A DNA stretch of 64,000 nt from Orthonyx spaldingii (lineage: Eukaryota; Chordata; Aves; Passeriformes; Orthonychidae): NCBI GenBank assembly GCA_013397795.1, contig VZTJ01004195.1, forward strand, positions 383,142 through 447,141, read 5' to 3'. Numbering within the stretch: the stretch's first letter is position 1; every line of letters begins with the position of its first letter. Positions 24,011 through 37,240 of this stretch are shown here, in pieces. The translations under genes and the position numbers were made by a program. The notes beneath the pieces were generated by a model. The model did no database searches. It was not told the origin of the DNA and worked only from the letters and a program-made list of their open reading frames with translations.

Positions 24011-26104
24011 GAATATAAAAATGAAAGCAAGGTCATCAATACCTGAGTTACTGTTAAAATGATTAGCCCAAATGAGATAATAAATTAGCAGTACTATTAG
24101 ACTGAGGACTATGATGTTGAAATGCACCCTCAATCTGTTTCTCATTCAGTAGAGCTCAAGATTTGAGACGTATCATAGCACCTTAATTTTCTTCCATTTC
24201 AACCATTTCAATCAATAAAATCTTGTTACAGTCAAACTATAATGAAATTTCAAAGACATTTTTAAAAGGATGAAGGCAAATATTGTGAGGATTATTGGGA
24301 TTTTTATATCATTTTATGCTTATAATCAAGGTATCTAATTTAACAGATAGACTAAAGAACTATAAAAGTGGGAATAATACATACAGTTTTTCAGGTAGAA
24401 GAAGGAGTATGTCGGCAATTGCTTATTTAGAAGAATAAAACAAACCATTTGCCTCAGCACGTATTTTACAGCAAAGTGTAAGCCTGCAGTGTGTCAGTAG
24501 TAATTAATGTGAAACTTTTATCATTTTCATTTCTACCATCCTAATTGATGGTATGCTCTTGTTTCTTACAAACAAACCACAGTGAATCTTTTCTGTATGC
24601 AACCTGATTATTTATGTAGTTTTAGAATTCTGAGTGTCCTGCAGAGCTGCTAGAGCTCAGCTAATGAAACATCTGAAACAAAACTTCTACAAGGCCTAAA
24701 GAGCCAGGCAATAGATTTAAGCTTTTTCTAAAATGCTGCAGTTTATGTGATTATTTGTACTTATCAAAAAAATATCTTTTCTGAACAGTTCAGGCAACTA
24801 TCAACTTTACATGTTTCCAAATAAGAACAATATTAAATCTAAGGCTTTATTCAGGATCTAAAAGAGAAGTATGGAAAGAAATCTGTCCTGATTCATTTTC
24901 TCTTGTTAGAACTAACAAGCCTGAGACATTTCACTCTACAAATTGTCTCAGCCTTCCAGAGAGATGATTATTGCCTTTAACTGCAAATGCTAGATCAATT
25001 TTTTGATCCATTTGGAAGACTAAATGAAGCAAAGACTCACGCACAGAGTAAAAGTCATAACTGTGAAGAAAGAAAAACAATAATCATCACAGAGTGGTGG
25101 TTTTACAGTTGTTGACATTAAATACTGTGTAGCTGGTAAGTTTCTAGAAACACAAACAAGACTATGCTAATTTTGACTTTCAAGAGAAAAGGGGGATGGT
25201 GTGCTTTTTTCAGAAGAGAGGGCATGTGTCCCTTGCAAAACTACTTTTTCTGTGTCAGACCGAAGTCAGTAAAGTAATGGAAATACTATTGATACAGGAT
25301 ACACATTGAACCATCTGTTCTTTCATATTTCTCATGTGAAAACAGAGGACATAGGCCTAAATGAAAAGAAAGATACAGTGATGTAATTTTTGACTCGGTA
25401 AGTCTTCAAAGAGGGAACCAAACTTGACACATGAAAATTGAAAGGCTTGAAATCTGATATCATGCATTGTTTTGATTGTCAGACATTGCAGAGGTCAATG
25501 TTAAACTAAATTTATGGTTCTGCTGTGGTCCTTCACTGTGACTAAGGTGTTTCTCCACATGAAAAATTTGATATGAGCAGTCACACAGCTAGTGTGGATG
25601 ATTCTAGTTGATTGCTGTTCACAGATGAGTATGCCTAGCATTGCAGTATTATACTATGAATACAAATTGCCACTAAATAAAAAAGTTATTTGGCTATGAT
25701 TTTATGTAAAGTTTTAATCTGTTTTGAGCAATACAGAAAGACTGAAACTCTACATTAATAGTTGTCATATTCACTAGACAATCTAGATCTCTTACATGAG
25801 CTTCATAAATGCCACATATGCAACAAATATCAAACAAGGAATACTAACTCTAAGTTAATACAGTGCTTTGACTAAATTTTAAGGAAAAGGAAAAAGAAAC
25901 ATGTCATCTCCATAAGAAAAAAGGGGGGAGGGGAGCCCAAAACCCAAAAATAACCCTTTTTGTTCAAATACTTCTCTTATCATGCTATAAGTGGAGTATC
26001 TTTTGAACTGGTTTTTGTTACTGCTTCCTAAACCAGAAAAACTTTCAGACTCAGATTATAAAAACTAATACTGAAAGTAAAAAGAAAGCAGAATTTTGGT
26101 TAAA
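24011..26104. other. AT-rich DNA, no gene seen
   Basis: About 2 kb without supported coding frames or recognised repeats. A small A/G-rich patch lies at 25915-25940. Confidence 0.45.
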
Positions 26105-26440
26105 GTGAAAATTCATAGAAACATAGGATTGCTTGGGCTGGAAGGGACCTTAAAGATCATCTAGTTCTAAATTCCCTGTAGTGGTCACAAACACCTTCCA
26201 CTAGACCAGGTTACTCCCAGCTCCATCTGTCTTGGCCTTGAACACTTCCATGGAGGGGACATGCACAACTCCTCTGGGCAATCTTTTCCAGTGCCTCACC
26301 ACTCCCACAGGAATTAATTTCTTCCCAATATCTGATCTAAACCTACTCTCTTTCAATTTGAAGCCATTCAACCTTGTCCTATGACTCTATGCCCTTGCAA
26401 AAAGTCCTTGTCCATCTTTCTTGGAGTCTCCCTCAATATT
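26105..26440 (-). mobile_element. CR1 LINE 3' end
   Basis: It opens with AATTCATAGAAACATAGGAT (26110), the reverse complement of the CR1 terminal repeat, followed by GGGCTGGAAGGGACCTTAAA and the rest of the CR1 3' UTR. Orientation minus. Confidence 0.85.
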
Positions 26441-26484
26441 CTTCCCATGACACCTGACCTTGTCATATACTTTTCTTTTTTTTT

Positions 26485-27100
26485 TAATTTCAAAGTGAAG
26501 ATCCCGGTTATGCCACGCTGGCCTTCTGCCTTCTAACATTCTGGAATTGCCCGCTTCTGTGCCTTAGGAGGTGATGTTTGAAAAGTGACCACCACTGATG
26601 GACTTCAGAAAAACATTTTCCACGGGGATTTTATTCACTGGTTCCCTGAGCAGCCTTGAAGTCTGCTCTCCTTACATCTGGAGCTGAAGTGACACAATAT
26701 GTCTGAAGTTTTGCTGGCACTTTTTACAGTCAAACTGTTTCCCTGTTGGGTTCTGTTACCTCGGGGGTCTTTGGTTCATCTCTGTAAGACTGCAAGTACA
26801 TTCCAGGCTGGTTACCAACAGAGGTCCCTTCCATCACCTGTCCCTCTAACCTTCGTGCATCACTCCACAGCTTCCCAGGGACAAGCCTGATATTTCTCCC
26901 CTTCCCCACCACATCTAGTTTTAATCTCTGCCAATAAGCCCTGCTAGTTTCTAAGCAAAGACTCTCCTTTCTTATAGAGAAAGATGAGTCCCATCTGATA
27001 ACAGCATGCCTGATGCAGTGTAGGCAAATTATAGCATTATGATTAGAAAACCAATCACATAACAAACGGTGTATAGCACCTAAAATCAGAGCCAAAACAT
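26485..27100 (-). mobile_element. CR1-like LINE fragment, ORF2 region
   Basis: The region after a T-rich tract (about 26465-26485) resembles the CR1 ORF2 sequence further from the 3' end (for example GAGCAGCCTTGAAGTCTGCT near 26648-26667). It is probably the same old copy as 26105-26440 with an internal deletion. It is diverged and non-coding. Confidence 0.55.
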
Positions 27101-30100
27101 TATAGAGAAAAAGTACAAAAACTCAAAACAAACAAAAAACCCTATAACCCTCAAAACTACCTAATAGATGGGACCAAATGCAGCATGAATGCTTCTCAGA
27201 TAACTTAGATATGACAATTCTTGAGTAACTATATTGACCTGAATTTGACTAGTGATCTGTGCAAATACATTGCCTTTTCTTTGATAATCTTACAAATACT
27301 GAGAATTGTTTTACTATGAATGACATTTTAGTGATGTGAAAACTGCTACCAATAATTTGGATGTGATGCATATATAGGTTTTCATAATTTTGTCTCTATC
27401 TCTCGGCTGGCTCAACATTTGTAAGATGAATGTTCTACAGAGTGAGAATTCTCTGAGCACATAGTTTCACCTATATAAACAGGATTTAAACACTTCTGTT
27501 CATATAAGAGTGTCAAATGGCATTTCTATGTGAAACTTGTATTGTGCCAGATTTGATTGACATGCTTCAATGCAATTGGCACAACAATATAACCAATGCA
27601 GGAGAACTTTTTAAAAGTGTCTACAGACATTTGAGTTTACAGTTCTGAAAGTGTCTTTATCTATTCAGATTATATTGTTCTTAATTTTTTCAAAAGCACT
27701 AAATGGAATGCAAATATCCCATGTAGTCTAGGAGTAAAAGTCAGTATTCCATTCTTTGATAGTTGGGAGGAAGTTGAAAAAAAGAATCAGTATTTATTCT
27801 AAATCTTTTGTTTGCATTGAGCAGAGCTACATTTAGTGCAAAATTCACCTAGAATTTTGCTGTATTCCATAAAAGGAAATATGCCTTTAACTAGAAACAC
27901 ATATTAGAAAGACATTGCTGGTTCAGCTAATATCTTAAACATCTTTCCAATGAATATATCTTTGCAAAACTGCAGTAATTTCAACCATAATTATTTTCAT
28001 TAAATGTTTATTTGCATAAACTGTTTTATTCATGCTATTATAATTTACCATATACTGTTAACAAAGCCCAAGTTATTTCATGTTCCATTTCATATGGAAT
28101 TATGACTAATTAGTTCAAGCACATTGCATGATCATGCATATACATTGGCATAATTTTCATCATTTTGTAGCCAGATCTGGCAAGTTTTGTTTTCAAGTAG
28201 ATGATCTTTACTAATGAGGTGCAGATTTCTTTATGTAAATCAAGGAGCAACAAAAGACATCCCCCCTGAGCTTCCTTGATCAGAAAGCTGTCTAACCGTA
28301 GGTAGTGACACTACAGCAGACAGAATCCTACCTGAAGTTTAATAGTTTTAGGCAGTTTCATTTGAGTTAGCAGTCAAGAACAATAGTCTTTCTTCAAAAT
28401 AAATGTTCAAGTTGTAAACATTATAACTTTATAAACATTATAGCATTATACACATTACAGCAACTTACTCTGCTGCAAATTAAGAATATTCCTTCTCTAG
28501 CCATTGTATCAATCAGTCTTTATATTATGAAAGTGTATTATAGTGCAATGTAATATCATAAGCTAGTGGAATTTACTGAAGACTTAGATATTGTCCGTGC
28601 TTACAGAAAAAGTACTAAATAACAGCCTAGCCCATGAAATAAGGACTTTCCAACTTACAAGCTTAGCACTGTCTGTGAAGGATAAAGGACACCCTTGGAC
28701 AGGCAAGATAACACCAGCATCCCAGTCCTTCTAACATGTCTTTCTTTGGTGGAGGACTCAATGTTGTCTGGTATCATAGATAAGTAACTATGGAAAATTC
28801 ATCTCCTGGGACATCTGGATCACTAGACAAGTGGTGAGAATTCTGAAAAAAATGTAGTTAATTTCAGACTTTTACTGTAACTTGTATTTGGTAATGTGGT
28901 GTTACTGATTAATGAAATCACACTGTCCGTGAACCTTCGAAGGTTATTCAAACCTTATGTAAAATCACATTCAGGATGCCTCAATACTTCTGGGACACTT
29001 CATGTGCACGAATATTTACTCTTGTACACCAGTACTTTGCACCCTAGCTTCTCTCCTTAGTTAGCACTGGCCATTTGTGAAGTTCTGTGACAAACTAAAA
29101 ATCCATATGACCTGGCTGCATATTACAGGAGAGGCAAAACAGTCTTAAGAAAATGAGGAATTAATATAAAGGAGGTATTTAAAAGATGTGTAGATGCGAC
29201 ACTTATGGACATGGTTTAGTAGCAGATTTGGCAGTGCTGAGTTAGTGTCTGGACTAAAGACCTTAAACATGTTTTCTAACCCTGACCATCAGGACAATGG
29301 TCTTAGACTAACTATTCAATATGAAGTTGGGTATAATAGGAAGCATTTGAAGACCCTTGCAGATTAAACATATTTTGTGATACTCAGAGGGATTACGATT
29401 CACCTCCTTTCAAATTTGATCTTCTCTATTGTAGTTTCAGAACTGACTAGCTCCTTGGTTTTCCATTTGGATTAATTGTTTATGTTCCTTATACAGTATT
29501 ACAACATTTGTATTTTCAGGAAAAACCTAACAGCTTAATGTGTTTAGATTTCTCAGAAATATATTTTAAAAAAATATTGACGTCTTTGATCTCTGGAGGG
29601 ATTTTCTGTTTTTACTTGTTGGGTTTATTTGATTTTGGGCTTTGTTTTTGTTTTTCAGTCTAGCTGTCTCACTCAGGTGAGCCATTTAAGTGTTTGAAAT
29701 GACACAAGGTTCTAGCTTGGGTTTTTATATCACTCAGTTTTAGTAGAATGAATTTGAGCTACAGAAATGGTGTTCATTCTAAAATCACCGCCGTGAACTG
29801 AAGATCATATATGACATACTCAGGCTCCAGCTAGCTATCCATTAGGATAAAAATAGAGATAGAAGGTTCAGCAGAGCCTAAACATGGAACACATATAGAA
29901 TCATAACAACCAAAATCACAAGGATGGATCTTCAGAAATAACAAGCCATATCAGCTGTATTTACTTAGCTTCCTACCTGGTTTTCAGCTCTCATTTTAGT
30001 GGTATTCTGGTTGCTTGGTCATTATTTTCCTGTTTATTTTCTCTATTTCTATTTATCTTGCTTCATCACATTTACGTTCTGCAGTCTGATCACAAGGTAT

Positions 30101-30650
30101 TTCTAATCAAATAAGCCTAGCAAAATCAAAATCTGTTACCTAACTCCTTTCTCATCCATGTCAAAGACAAAACTTAATTCAGTGAAAATATTTAAATTAT
30201 CCTAAAAATACTTAACAGTATAGGTTTGCTCATCCTTCATGGTCAATGCCTGTCATTATACATGTAAAAGAGAGCTTTTCTGGCAAACTCACTTCAAAAG
30301 AATCAAGCTAATGAAGTAACTTACACATTCAAATGCTGTTTCCTCATGTTTCAGTAAAACGTAAAGTTTGAAAGCTAGGAAGTTTGGGAGGTAAGTGTAT
30401 ATGTATCACTGTAACCGTATGGTAAGGCACTGTAGTATAAATGTAAATGAAACAAGGAGCTGGTGAGTGTATTTCTTATGCATTAAGATATTCACAAAAA
30501 CATTCTTATTGCACAGAAAAACCTGAATGCAGAGATTTTAATCAGTCACTTGAATTAATTATTTGACTACACATAAATTCATATTTAGGTCTGAAAATTA
30601 ACACTTTAGGAATTTCAAGCTCTAAATTCATATTCAATTCATATCAACAG
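27101..30650. other. AT-rich DNA, no gene seen
   Basis: About 3.5 kb with no open frame longer than expected by chance, no recognised repeat and no structural RNA. This is the longest featureless part of the left half. Confidence 0.45.
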
Positions 30651-30770
30651 TGTCGTGGTTTTAAAATAAGTCAAGAAAAAGATCATCTAAGGGTTCATTG
30701 TTGAGAATAAGAATTGTGGGAGAAATAATTTCAGGTATGAACAAGGTTTAGTTTAAAACTATACGGTAAA

Positions 30771-30776
30771 TTTATT
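30771..30776 (-). promoter_or_regulatory. Polyadenylation signal of element copy B
   Basis: AATAAA on the minus strand, about 120 bases from the CA end, in the position equivalent to 963-968 of copy A. Confidence 0.5.
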
Positions 30777-31429
30777 AATAGTATTCGAAAAGGATAATAA
30801 ACAGTAAAATAAGCTTTTAAAATACTTCTCTTCCTTCCTAATTTTCCCATCTTTCTTACTGAACACACAGGGATACAAAGCATGGAAGAGACTCTCTTTG
30901 TTGTATTCTGGGGTCCTCTTTATAGGGGATAGTTTTTTACAAGCTCCTTCAGCGTGGTTTTAATTTTTATGAAATAGCAGCCCGCCTGACCTGCTATCAT
31001 ATGACTTCCTTCCCATTGGTAAAATAGTCTTCCCAAAACTGTTTTCTGTGGGTCATTTAGTTAATGGGGTGTGATCTTTTAAGGATACGCTGCTTTTGGT
31101 TGGAAGTAAGGGTTCCTTTCCTTTATCTCTGGAAACAAGGGTTTTGTCTCTCTCTACTCAAGCTCTCCTCAGACCACAGCTCTTCAGCATCCACCCTCTT
31201 CATCGTGAGTACTCTTTCTCACGGGCCGCAGTGATTTTGTATCCCCCCCATGCACTTCATGAATTATGGGGAGACAGTTTATTTCATTATAGTCTTTACT
31301 ACAGCTTGCAGAAGGAAAACCAAGTTTTAACTTAATAGAGAACTTCTTCTCCTTCTCTCTTTATCGATCCTGGTGTCTGCCATTTTGTCTTTCTCATGTA
31401 TTTTCACTTCTGTTTCTTCTCTGATTTAA

Positions 31430-31469
31430 AAAAACAAACAAACAAACAAACCAAACCAAACAAACAAAA
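31430..31469. repeat. CAAA microsatellite
   Basis: Tandem CAAA/CCAAA units inside element copy B. Copy A has a plain T-rich stretch at the equivalent place, so the array grew after the copies separated. Confidence 0.85.
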
Positions 31470-32353
31470 GAACTAAAAGAATAATAAACTCATTGCCCAA
31501 AACATTATTGTTAATAAATTTTTACCAGTTTAAAACTTTCGCTGGGTTTTGCAGTGTTGAAAATCTAATTCAGTCCGAATTCTACTTTGGGGAGCTATTT
31601 ATCATGTCTCGGCCGTCCATTCGGTAGCTCCATGCTTCCCGCAGTGCTGAAAAATCAATTCAGTCCAAATTCCACACTAGGGAACTGTTTATCATGTCTC
31701 TGCTGCCCATTCAGGGGCTCCACGCATCCCATAGTTCAATTCCATGTGGCCCCGGCAGCATGGGTAGATCTGGGTGGCTCCATGCAGCTTCGAGGTTCTT
31801 TTCATGGTTCCGGGTTTTTTGCTGCTACCTCTGTTTTCTAAGTTGTAACTGTCATTTTAGTCTAACAACACACAGCCGGTCTTGTCTAAAGTACAGCTAC
31901 TGGATTTTTTCTCGTTGAGCAGTCTGTTTTCACTGTGCACCGCCGGTTCTGGGCATGGTGAGGGCAAGGAGCACACCTTAGCACAGAGTGAACCGGCCAC
32001 CTCAGCCCTGCTGCCCGCCCTGCACCCGACGTGGTGCAGGCACTGTGCTGCCGTCTGGGGGAACGGGGCTGCAAACACTGGGGGTGTCGGCGGCCCGGGC
32101 CCCACCAGTCCAGGACCGCGGCTCCGCATGGCCCCAAGGCCCCGGCTATGTGGTTGTGGCCACAGCCGCGGCCATGCCGCCATGCCCCCCTTGACGTGGA
32201 GGGAGGAACGACTGCTCCATGTTCTCACCTTCCCTTCGTTTATATGACCCTAGAATATATAAATCAGCAGGAGCGCATTAGTCGCTGTCGAGCATACTAG
32301 CCTCTCACAGAAAACCACCCCTTGGGTCTCCGCCCCCTCTTTTTCCTGCCACA

Positions 32354-35004
32354 GACAAAGAAAGAACGACATTATGCACACCTTAAACAAACAGATACCA
32401 CATTCTGGACAAAAGCAGCTCACATTTGCACTACAAGTTTTACTTGGAATGCAAAGTGGCTGTATTAATTGCCACTAAATTCCCTTTTTAATACAGAAGA
32501 GAGTTTGAACATTAGGACAGTAGCTATTGGTCTAAAGAGTTTTTCCTCTTGAAATTACTATCTACTACACAATGCATTTATTATCAACATTAGCTTTTGA
32601 ATCACTTTTCTGCACATCCAATTAAAAAGATTTGTAGTGTACTTTGCATTCACAACTCAGCTGATGAATGCTAGTTTTCATTTATTTTGTTTTCTCACCC
32701 ATCCCTGAAATTTTTACTTTAGTTTAAACAAAGGGTTCAGGGATTACTTAAAGCTGCTGCTGGATTAGACTTGGCTTCACGCTCCAGCAATTTATTTTTT
32801 TTCTTGCTAAAAGAAAACTAAATATTAAATTCTAAGATCTGGCATTTTGGGGAAGATAATTCTCCATCTATAACCCAAATTAATTAGCTATTTATTCATG
32901 AAACTGAGGAGTTCCAGAACTTTAGTTTTACATAACAATATAAAACACACCATGAATAAAGACAAAAAAGTAAAGCATTTAAATAGTATCATTAAGATTA
33001 TTTGATGACTGATATTAGAGAATTAGAGATAAGCTTAATTACTTTGATGAAATGGATCTCAGGCCTTTACTTTTGATGTCATATACAATAAACACACTAT
33101 GGTAACTCTGAAACAGAGAGATTTGCAGCTAGGAAAGAATTGATGATGAATTTTAACCTATTATCCTTGCTAGAGTTCACTACTTCTAAAAGCCTGGAAC
33201 CCTAAATTATAATGCTTTTTTTGCATATTTTATTTGCAGAAAGACAATATAATACAAATCAGATTTTTTGGTCTATTGGTGACTATAATAAAAATACTAC
33301 ACAATCTTACAAAGTTCAGAAATAAAAAAACATTTTCAATGGTATGCAACCTTCATTCATATATATCAGTTTGGACAGAACAACTAAAGATTTTGGACAA
33401 GTATATAAATGATTAACAATTTTGTTGAGAAATTTAGTTTCCTTCTTTCTTTCTGTTACATTATCATCTTCTTGGCATCCATGATTAGTTTGACATAAAA
33501 AGTCTAAAGGTACAGGATAATTTCTGCTAAATATGTGTTAACATCCCCTCCCCCCAACCTAACAAACCGTTTAATTTCTATTGCTTCCTATTTCTTATCA
33601 TCCTACCTTCATGGTAAGATTCTATTCAGGACTCCTGACTGTTAGAACAATTACTGCCCACCTGCAGAATCTACTAACAGGTAAAAAGTGCACTTGACAA
33701 CTACTATGCCTCAGGACAACACTTGCTATTTCATCAGCTATTCTTATAGTTATGATAACCTGAGCCTTTTTGGTTTGCTTTTATGTTTTTAGTTATGCTT
33801 TGCTTTTTGGAGTTGAAAACGGCAAAGGGAAGGACTTCATTTAGCTATTTTCTTTGATCCCTAAATTCCCTTTTATCCTTTGTTTGGCAGAACATTATCA
33901 ATTTTTTACGTTTGAAACCCTTTTTAACTCAGATCTTCTCAACCTCAGGAACTGGTGCCAATCTGAGAGTTGTGTTTAATTCTGACTGTCCTAGTAACAT
34001 TGACTTTGCTTTTAATACTTTTGAAACTAATACAAGATATGTTTTTTTGGAGACGAGACTCATTTCCAAGGTCAAAATCAGCTTTCATGTCATACATGAA
34101 GTTTTCAATAAAATTATTCTCTAGAGTTAATTATTGCATCCATCCTGTGCTCTCATTAGAACTCTTTCTTCTTATGACTGTTTAAGAAGGGGAAAAATAA
34201 CAGAAGGATATTGAGAAGACTGAGTACTGAATAAATTGTATTCATGGGTAAGCAATGAACCAAGAACATGAAAAAAAGTCTCTTATTAAATGTACCATGT
34301 TCGAATATAGAAGAAAAAACCAGAAGATTATTGCAGTCTTGATCTATTACAGGTGTTTAGTAACTAAAGACTTTTTTTAAGGTAAGAGACAGGCAATGAT
34401 ACTTGTTTTCAGAAGAGAAAGTTGCTTTTGTCTTCCAGAGTAATTTAGCTGTTATTTTCAGAAGATTTTAGTATCAAGTAGCTTAGAAAGAGAATAAAAA
34501 TAAATAAATGTATATTTGATAAACTGAAATAATACCATTGGTGCATGAACAAGCTCAAAACTCATTGACATTGGAAGAAATAAAATTTCTGGGGTTTTAA
34601 TTTGGCTTAGTGGTTTTGATTTTGAGGTTTTTTGTATTGACTGTATGTGATGCATGCTTTTTCTCACTTATTAAACTATAAAATACCCCATTATTCACAA
34701 GGAAGTCTGGTGGAAACATGTTAATTTTAACAATTTTTTAACTGGGAAATATGTTTGAGATAAATATGAAATATGTGGACAAAACCTGGAAAGAGTAAAT
34801 AAAAGCCAAGATGATCAAATATTGTTTTGGCAGAAGGATATTCTCATGTAGTTATTTTTTTTGTCAAGGATCCTACTGTAAAAGTGTTTATTCACTTGAT
34901 TTCTTTGCTGTTCACAAATAAAGTTAAAAAATTTGAGTTTTATTCTAATATGGAAAAGAAAGCTTTCTGAACAGAACACCAATTAAAATCTGAGATTTTG
35001 ATGA
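32354..35004. other. AT-rich DNA, no gene seen
   Basis: No coding region or recognised repeat. Short overlapping frames at 33912-34185 lack splice sites or similarity that would support them. Confidence 0.45.
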
Positions 35005-36605
35005 ATCATTAAGGTTGGAAAATATCTTGAAGATCATTTTGTCCAACCTTTGATTGAATACCACCATGCCCACTAAATCATGGCTCTAAGTGTGACTCCT
35101 ACTTGTTTGTAGAACACTTCCAGGCATACTGACTTCACCACTTTCCCTAAGGAGCCTGTTCACTGTTCTTTCAGTGAAGAAATTTTTCCTAATATCCAAC
35201 CTGAACCTCCCTTGGCACAGCTTGAGACTGTTTCCCGTGCAGTTATTACTGGTTAACGGAAAGGAAAAACTGACTCCCAACTCGCCACAACCTCTTTTCT
35301 GGTAGTTGCAGAGATCAATAAGGCCTCCTCTGAGCCTTCTTCTCTTTCTTTGCTAAAACCCTCCAGCTCTCTGAGACCCTCCTCATAGGACTTAACATTC
35401 CAGACCCTTCACTACATTTGTTACCCTTCACTGGACACCCTCCAGTACCTCAATGACATTCTTTTACTGATGAGATCAAAACTAAAAGTGCAGCCTCTTC
35501 ACTGTTGAATATAGGGAACTATCCCTTCCCTGGTCCTGCTGGTCACACTATTTCTGATACAGGCCAGGATACAACTGGCCATCTGAAAACACTGTTGGCT
35601 CAGACTCAGACGGCTGTTCACCGGTAACCCCAGGTTTTTTCAGCTGGGCATCTTTCCAGAAACACTTCCACAAGCCTGCAGTACTGGATGGGGTTGTTGT
35701 GACCGAAGTACAGGACCCTGCATTTTACTTTGTTGAAACTTATATAATTGGTCCTGACCCATAAATCCAGTCTGTCCAGGACCCTCTGAAGACCCTTCCT
35801 ATACTCCAGCATATCAATGTTCTCCCCCATCTTGTTGCTATCCGTGAACTTGCTGAGGGTGCGCTTGATCTCCTCACCCAAATCATCAATAAAGGTATTA
35901 AACACAATTTGCCCCAATACTGAGCCCTGGGGAACACCACTTTGACCAACTGGATGTAACTCCACCACTCCCTGGGCCCAGCAATCCAGACAGGTTTCTC
36001 CCAGTGAAGAATACAACCATCTAAGCCATGGGTTGCCAGCTTTTCCAAAACAATGCTGTGGAAAGTTGTGTCAAAAACATTACTAAAGTCCAGGTAAACA
36101 ACATCCACAGCCTTTCCCTCATCCAATAGGAGGGTGCACATTATAAAAGGAAGTTAGGTTGGTCAGGCAGGACCTGTCTTTCATACACGCATACTGACTG
36201 GGCCTGATCACCTGGTTGTGCTATATGTGCTGCGTGATGGCACTGAAGAAGACCTGTTCCATAACCTTTCCTGACTCTGAGGTCAGAATGACAGACTAGC
36301 AGTTCCCCACATTCTCTTTCTGGTTCTTCTTAAGGAATCTCTAGACTTCCTGGACTCCTTTGCCCTTCAGGACTGCCTCCCAAGAGACTCCTAAACAGGT
36401 CAAAGTCTTCCCTCTGGACATCCAAAGTGGCAGTTCTGCTGATCCCCTCATTACTTTTCCAGGATTGAAAACTGTCATTTCATGTCTACCAAAGACAGCC
36501 TCTGACCACCACATCACCCATTACTGCTTATCTGTTTGCAAACAACAGGTCCAATGGGGCACCTTCTCTAGTTGGCTATGTCCCCACACAGGAAGATATC
36601 TGTTA
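35005..36605 (-). mobile_element. CR1 LINE fragment, ORF2 RT to 3' UTR
   Basis: About 1.6 kb in reverse orientation. The 3' UTR starts near 35005 (AAGGTTGGAAAATATCTTGAAG). The part at 35640-36140 encodes, in two overlapping broken frames, CR1 RT segments. They include VVYLDFSNVFDTTFHSIVLE near 36035-36110 (RT palm), LGQIVFNTFIDDLGEEI near 35870-35925 and the thumb-like segment to about 35700. The downstream part continues to about 36605, where an ERVL-type LTR end adjoins. It is inactive. Confidence 0.87.
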
Positions 36606-37240
36606 GCAGAACAGACTCATCTTGGGTAAAATGAGCTTAAATTATTGCCAATTAAAATAAATAAGCAATTACTCATTTGCCTGGTAGGAAACAGAGAGAA
36701 AAACCTTAAAACAACCCTTTTCCTTCGCCCTCTTCTCAAGTTGATCATTAATCCTTCACTCCAAAACACCCTTGTCCTCACCAAGTGGTTCAGGGGGATA
36801 TAGTAGGTGGGATTTAAAATCAGTACACTGTAGCTCATGTCTGCCTCTCCTTTCTCCTCACAGTTCCTCTGCTCCAGTGTGGCCCCCTTACATTCCGCAG
36901 TTCCCTTAGAAATACCCAACTGCAGCTTGAGTACTGACAGTACAAGTCTTCCATGGGTTAGAATGTGGAGATCTTCTCCAACATGGTGTTCTTTCCTTCC
37001 TGCTTTACTTTGGTATCCCGCACTCTTTTTGTTCTTTCTATATCTGGCAGTTTTTAACCTTTTTTTCACAAGTTTTTTAAGGGCACCACCGTGTGACTGA
37101 TGGGTTTAGTTGTGTCCTTGGTGGGTTTACTGGAGCCAGCTGGAACTAGCTGTGGCTTGAATGAGACAGATCATGATATCTTTCCACTGAGGCCTCCCTG
37201 TAGCACCCACACTGACAGCACCTTGCCAATATGCTGCCAA
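36606..37240 (-). mobile_element. ERVL-type LTR (partial)
   Basis: The reverse complement resembles bird ERVL-type LTRs. It carries the segment around 37110-37200 with a short GGAACTAGCTGTGG-like motif, GTTGGAGAAGATCT-like units near 36970-36985, and an end region near 36606-36640 reading GCTCATTTTACCCAAGATGA on the minus strand. It adjoins the CR1 fragment directly. The U3 start is not clear near 37240. No internal sequence is attached. Confidence 0.5.

Larger units (their letters stand above)
30651..32353 (-). mobile_element. Long non-coding LTR-type element, apparently full length (copy B)
   Basis: On the minus strand it runs from TGTGGCAGG (32353) to CCACGACA (30651), about 1.7 kb with TG...CA ends. 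A TATATA-type box lies near 32250-32262 and an AATAAA at 30776-30771. The middle is GC-rich at about 31950-32200, then contains short internal repeats around 31560-31740 and a CAAA microsatellite at 31430-31469. No retroviral protein is recognisable. The right-hand 700 bases match 450-1085 inverted. It is either one unusually long LTR or a non-autonomous element. No clear target duplication was found. Confidence 0.65.

Noticed and set aside
30640..32365. Target-site duplication for element copy B
   Set aside because: The left flank (AACAG) and right flank (GACAA) do not match, so no duplication is claimed.
33912..34185. Two overlapping 70-codon frames
   Set aside because: They overlap in different frames without similarity, and the surrounding DNA gives no exon signals.
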